A stretch of 64,000 nt of DNA from GCA-2794515 sp034436155. Lineage in GTDB: Bacteria; Chloroflexota; Anaerolineae; Aggregatilineales; Phototrophicaceae. The notes under the pieces were generated by a model, which saw nothing but the letters and a program-made list of their open reading frames with translations, did no database searches and was not told where the DNA came from. The position numbers and the translations under genes were made by a program. Where the stretch lies: the NCBI GenBank assembly GCA_034436155.1, contig DAOTVP010000079.1:31307-95306 (forward strand). Reading direction: 5' to 3'. Shown here one piece after another: positions 61,891 through 64,000 of the stretch (position 1 is the stretch's first letter; every line of letters starts with the position of its first letter).

Positions 61891-62819
61891 TACACCTTTT
61901 GTTGAACTTTTTGCCCAAGAAGCCCTTGTGGGCGCACCAATAAGACGATGAACAAAATCCCGAAGGCGACGGTATCGCTATACTGTGAAGGCGCAAATGC
62001 TTCTGCCACACCAATCACCAACCCGCCAATAATCGCGCCCGGAATATTCCCCAACCCGCCCAAGACGATGACCGCCAAACCTTTTAGCCCAAATTTCACC
62101 CCAAAATACGGCTCGGTGATGCCCGAACTGACATTCCACGCCACCAATGTCCCCGCCATGCCCGCGATGAATCCACTGATGAAGAAGGCGATCATAATCA
62201 GGCGGTTGGTGTTGATGCCCATCAGACTGGCGGTGGTGGGATCTTCGGAAATGGCGCGTAAGCCACGCCCGGTCTTGGTTTTGGTGATGAACAGGGTTAA
62301 CAACGTGGCGATGACGATCGAGACCCCCATCACGATTAAGACCTTCGTGCGGACGGTGACTTTTTCGCTGAATAGTTCAAAACTGACCGATACGGGTATA
62401 TCCCCCAAGACTCTGGCGGGGAAGTTATACGGATTTGTGCCGAATAAATATTGAATCAGGTTGATGATGACAATGGTTATGCCTAAACTGGTTACAAGCG
62501 CCAAGAGTGAATCGGCTTTACGATTGCGTAATGGGCGAAATGCGATGAGATCTATGAGGATGCTGATGAGACCCGCCAAAATCGCCGACACCAACATGGC
62601 AACAATAAAACTCATCTCAAACGGGAAGTCCACATCTTTGAGTACCCCCGCGTTGATGCTTCTGCCCATAAGAACGTAGGTGAAATATGCCCCAAGCGTA
62701 AAGACGGAGGCATGGGCAAAATTGATGATGCCTAAAATCGAGAATACCAACGTATAACCAATAGCAAAAATGGCGTATGCGCCACCTGTGGCGAGTCCGC
62801 TGACCAGTGTGAAAATCAT
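61890..62819 (-). CDS. livH: Branched-chain amino-acid ABC permease LivH
   Basis: 309 aa, eight hydrophobic helices. LVSGLATGGAYAIFAIGYTLVFSILGIINFAH is the LivH hallmark start, and the EAA-like loop reads TKTGRGLRAISEDPTTASLMGIN. Pairs with LivM. SD GAGGAAAAATC. It follows the binding-protein gene after 116 bases containing a perfect palindrome, so expression probably drops between binding protein and permeases, as is common. Confidence 0.94.
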   Translation of the reverse strand: MIFTLVSGLATGGAYAIFAIGYTLVFSILGIINFAHASVFTLGAYFTYVLMGRSINAGVLKDVDFPFEMSFIVAMLVSAILAGLISILIDLIAFRPLRNRKADSLLALVTSLGITIVIINLIQYLFGTNPYNFPARVLGDIPVSVSFELFSEKVTVRTKVLIVMGVSIVIATLLTLFITKTKTGRGLRAISEDPTTASLMGINTNRLIMIAFFISGFIAGMAGTLVAWNVSSGITEPYFGVKFGLKGLAVIVLGGLGNIPGAIIGGLVIGVAEAFAPSQYSDTVAFGILFIVLLVRPQGLLGQKVQQKV

Positions 62820-62871
62820 GATTTTTCCTCATGCCTTATCGTCAATCATCCGTTTTTGTTGAGATGATACC

Positions 62872-62899
62872 GTAAGGGCGCAACATGTTGCGCCCTTAC
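62872..62899. repeat. 28-base perfect palindrome between livK and livH
   Basis: GTAAGGGCGCAACA / TGTTGCGCCCTTAC, with no spacer at the centre. There is no U-tract on the minus strand after it, so it is more like an mRNA-stabilising hairpin or a dispersed palindrome than a terminator. Confidence 0.7.
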
Positions 62900-62935
62900 C
62901 ACCCGTTTTACATGCTATGTACGAGAATTCTCAGA

Positions 62936-64000
62936 TTAAGATTCAGGTGTCGAAACGGGTTCTTCGGTGGCTTCGGCTTCAGTTTCAGTGGTCACACTAA
63001 CCAACAATGTGAATGAGCCTGTTTCGGCATCCTCATTCATCACCACCTGCGCCACATAGAAATTGCCTTGAATAATTTCACCATCGGGGTCAAAGCGGAT
63101 AATCCCGATAGGGGTGTCATATTCTAGCGTGAGCAAGGTGTCATTTAATGCCGAGCGCAAGCCTGCGATGTCATCGTCAAAGCTATCTAAACCAACCGTG
63201 TTATCCAATTCAATCAGGGCTTCGACAAATACTTGAATGCCTGTGAAGGCTTGGGCGGGGAATTGACCGGGCAATCTGCCTTCGCGTTCTTCATACAAGG
63301 CGCGGAATTCAAGGTTGATATCGGTTTCGACTTGGTTGTTATAGGCTTGTGCCACGATGATACCATCGCAATATTCTTGGCAGATGGGGAAAATATTGGG
63401 TGTATTAAACCCGTTCCCGCCGACAATCAAGCCTTCGTAACCCAATTCGCGCAATGTCCTCACTAACGTGCCACCATCTACCGCCAAACCAGAGATGACA
63501 ATCACATCGGGGGTGTTGCTGATAGCATCGCTGGCGAGGATGTCGAAACTGGTATCGGTGGTTTCATATTCCAACACCGCCGCGACTTCTAAGCCGATTT
63601 CGGCGGCGGCAGATTGGAACAACACCGTCTCGGACGAGCTGAACGCATCGTTACGGGCGAAAATCACCACGGCACGGCTTACCCCTTCAAGTTCAACGGC
63701 AGTACGCAAGGCAATCGGCGCGAGGACGGTAACAGGGGCAGAAACACGCGCATTGAATGGGCTAATTTGGGGGATGCCTGCGGCGGTATTCGATGGGGCA
63801 ATCACAGGCACGCCTACGCGGTCTGCTTCTGGAACGGCGGCGAAGGCTTGTTGCGAGAGCGTTGGTCCCATGATGCCGACCACATTTTCTTGATTCATCA
63901 ACACATTGAAGGCGTTGATGGCGCTATTTTCATCTGTGCCTGCATCTTGGAAGATGAGGTCAATCGGCACGCCATTTACCCCGCCTTTTTCGTTGAAATA
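62936..64000 (-). CDS. livK: Periplasmic binding protein of the branched-chain amino-acid ABC transporter, C-terminal part
   Basis: Open from the window edge; 354 residues are seen, and the signal peptide and the first residues are outside. It reads YFNEKGGVNGVPIDLIFQDAGTDENSA, then VVGIMGPTLSQQAFAAVPEAD, APSNTAAGIP, FARNDAFSSSETV, and DVIVISGLAVDGGTLVRTLRELG. This is the LivJ/LivK type I periplasmic fold. The C-terminal tail is acidic and Thr/Glu-rich. First gene of livKHM on the minus strand; the ligand may be an amino acid, amide or urea. Confidence 0.93.
   Translation of the reverse strand, partial: YFNEKGGVNGVPIDLIFQDAGTDENSAINAFNVLMNQENVVGIMGPTLSQQAFAAVPEADRVGVPVIAPSNTAAGIPQISPFNARVSAPVTVLAPIALRTAVELEGVSRAVVIFARNDAFSSSETVLFQSAAAEIGLEVAAVLEYETTDTSFDILASDAISNTPDVIVISGLAVDGGTLVRTLRELGYEGLIVGGNGFNTPNIFPICQEYCDGIIVAQAYNNQVETDINLEFRALYEEREGRLPGQFPAQAFTGIQVFVEALIELDNTVGLDSFDDDIAGLRSALNDTLLTLEYDTPIGIIRFDPDGEIIQGNFYVAQVVMNEDAETGSFTLLVSVTTETEAEATEEPVSTPES

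Overview
The window is a 64 kb piece of a bacterial chromosome with moderate GC. It reads as a member of the Chloroflexota, probably an Anaerolineae-type lineage. That placement is an inference from gene style and not from a marker: Pkn-type Ser/Thr kinases with extracytoplasmic sensors, bacterial SH3, TPR, HEAT and WD40 proteins, a Thr/Pro-rich lipoprotein, VWA/GATase-like membrane proteins, a cytochrome-linked two-domain multicopper oxidase, and a CrtI-type phytoene desaturase. I see no rRNA, tRNA, CRISPR array or prophage. Two genes run off the window: hemH on the left and a LivK-like binding protein on the right.

Layout. 1-9.8 kb: ferrochelatase C-terminus, TPR and SH3 secreted proteins, an RlmD/TrmA-like RNA methyltransferase that has lost its catalytic Cys, a multicopper oxidase with a triheme cytochrome c, an MFS exporter, and then an Lgt-like gene behind a structured leader that carries a tiny ORF with a near-ideal Shine-Dalgarno. 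9.8-26 kb: alpha/beta hydrolase, two Ser/Thr kinases, WD40 and LysM lipoproteins, two PAS histidine kinases, PcrA/UvrD helicase, SDR, OsmC, and a tandem TPR duplication. 26-28 kb: a two-gene ATPase plus TOPRIM-like module that is AT-rich and resembles OLD/AbiL/PARIS-type defence pairs. 28-46.7 kb: crtI, hydrolase, response regulator with a PP2C-like/propeller membrane protein, Sfp-type PPTase, a VWA/HEAT operon, an orphan DppB-like permease, a frameshifted D12 DNA methyltransferase, DUF362/exonuclease/Nudix/kynureninase-like genes, a YbjN-like protein and a large Thr/Pro-rich lipoprotein. 46.9-51.3 kb: an internally deleted adenylate cyclase remnant, an E2-like acyltransferase, and a split glutamine-dependent NAD synthetase locus (amidase, NTF2-like protein, NadE). 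51.3-51.6 kb: a MITE-like element. From 51.6 kb to the right edge every gene is on the minus strand: liv transporter genes with a GT4 glycosyltransferase, an ABC-2 export module, and a tightly overlapping set of SDR, D12 methyltransferase, broken HNH restriction enzyme, metallophosphatase, TIM-barrel protein and ABC-2 permease.

Themes. (1) Signalling: two Ser/Thr kinases, one PP2C-like protein, two histidine kinases and a receiver protein. (2) Envelope sensing and scaffold proteins. (3) Gene decay: one methyltransferase is frameshifted, and two genes (restriction enzyme, adenylate cyclase) keep both ends but have lost the catalytic core. (4) Several enzymes keep their fold but lack a key catalytic residue. 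(5) Intergenic spaces contain many short palindromes, some repeated. The most novel-looking item is the leader RNA at 8.82-9.03 kb: promoter, perfect-type SD, 11-codon ORF, two mutually exclusive hairpins, then an 11-bp terminator stem just before the Lgt-like gene.
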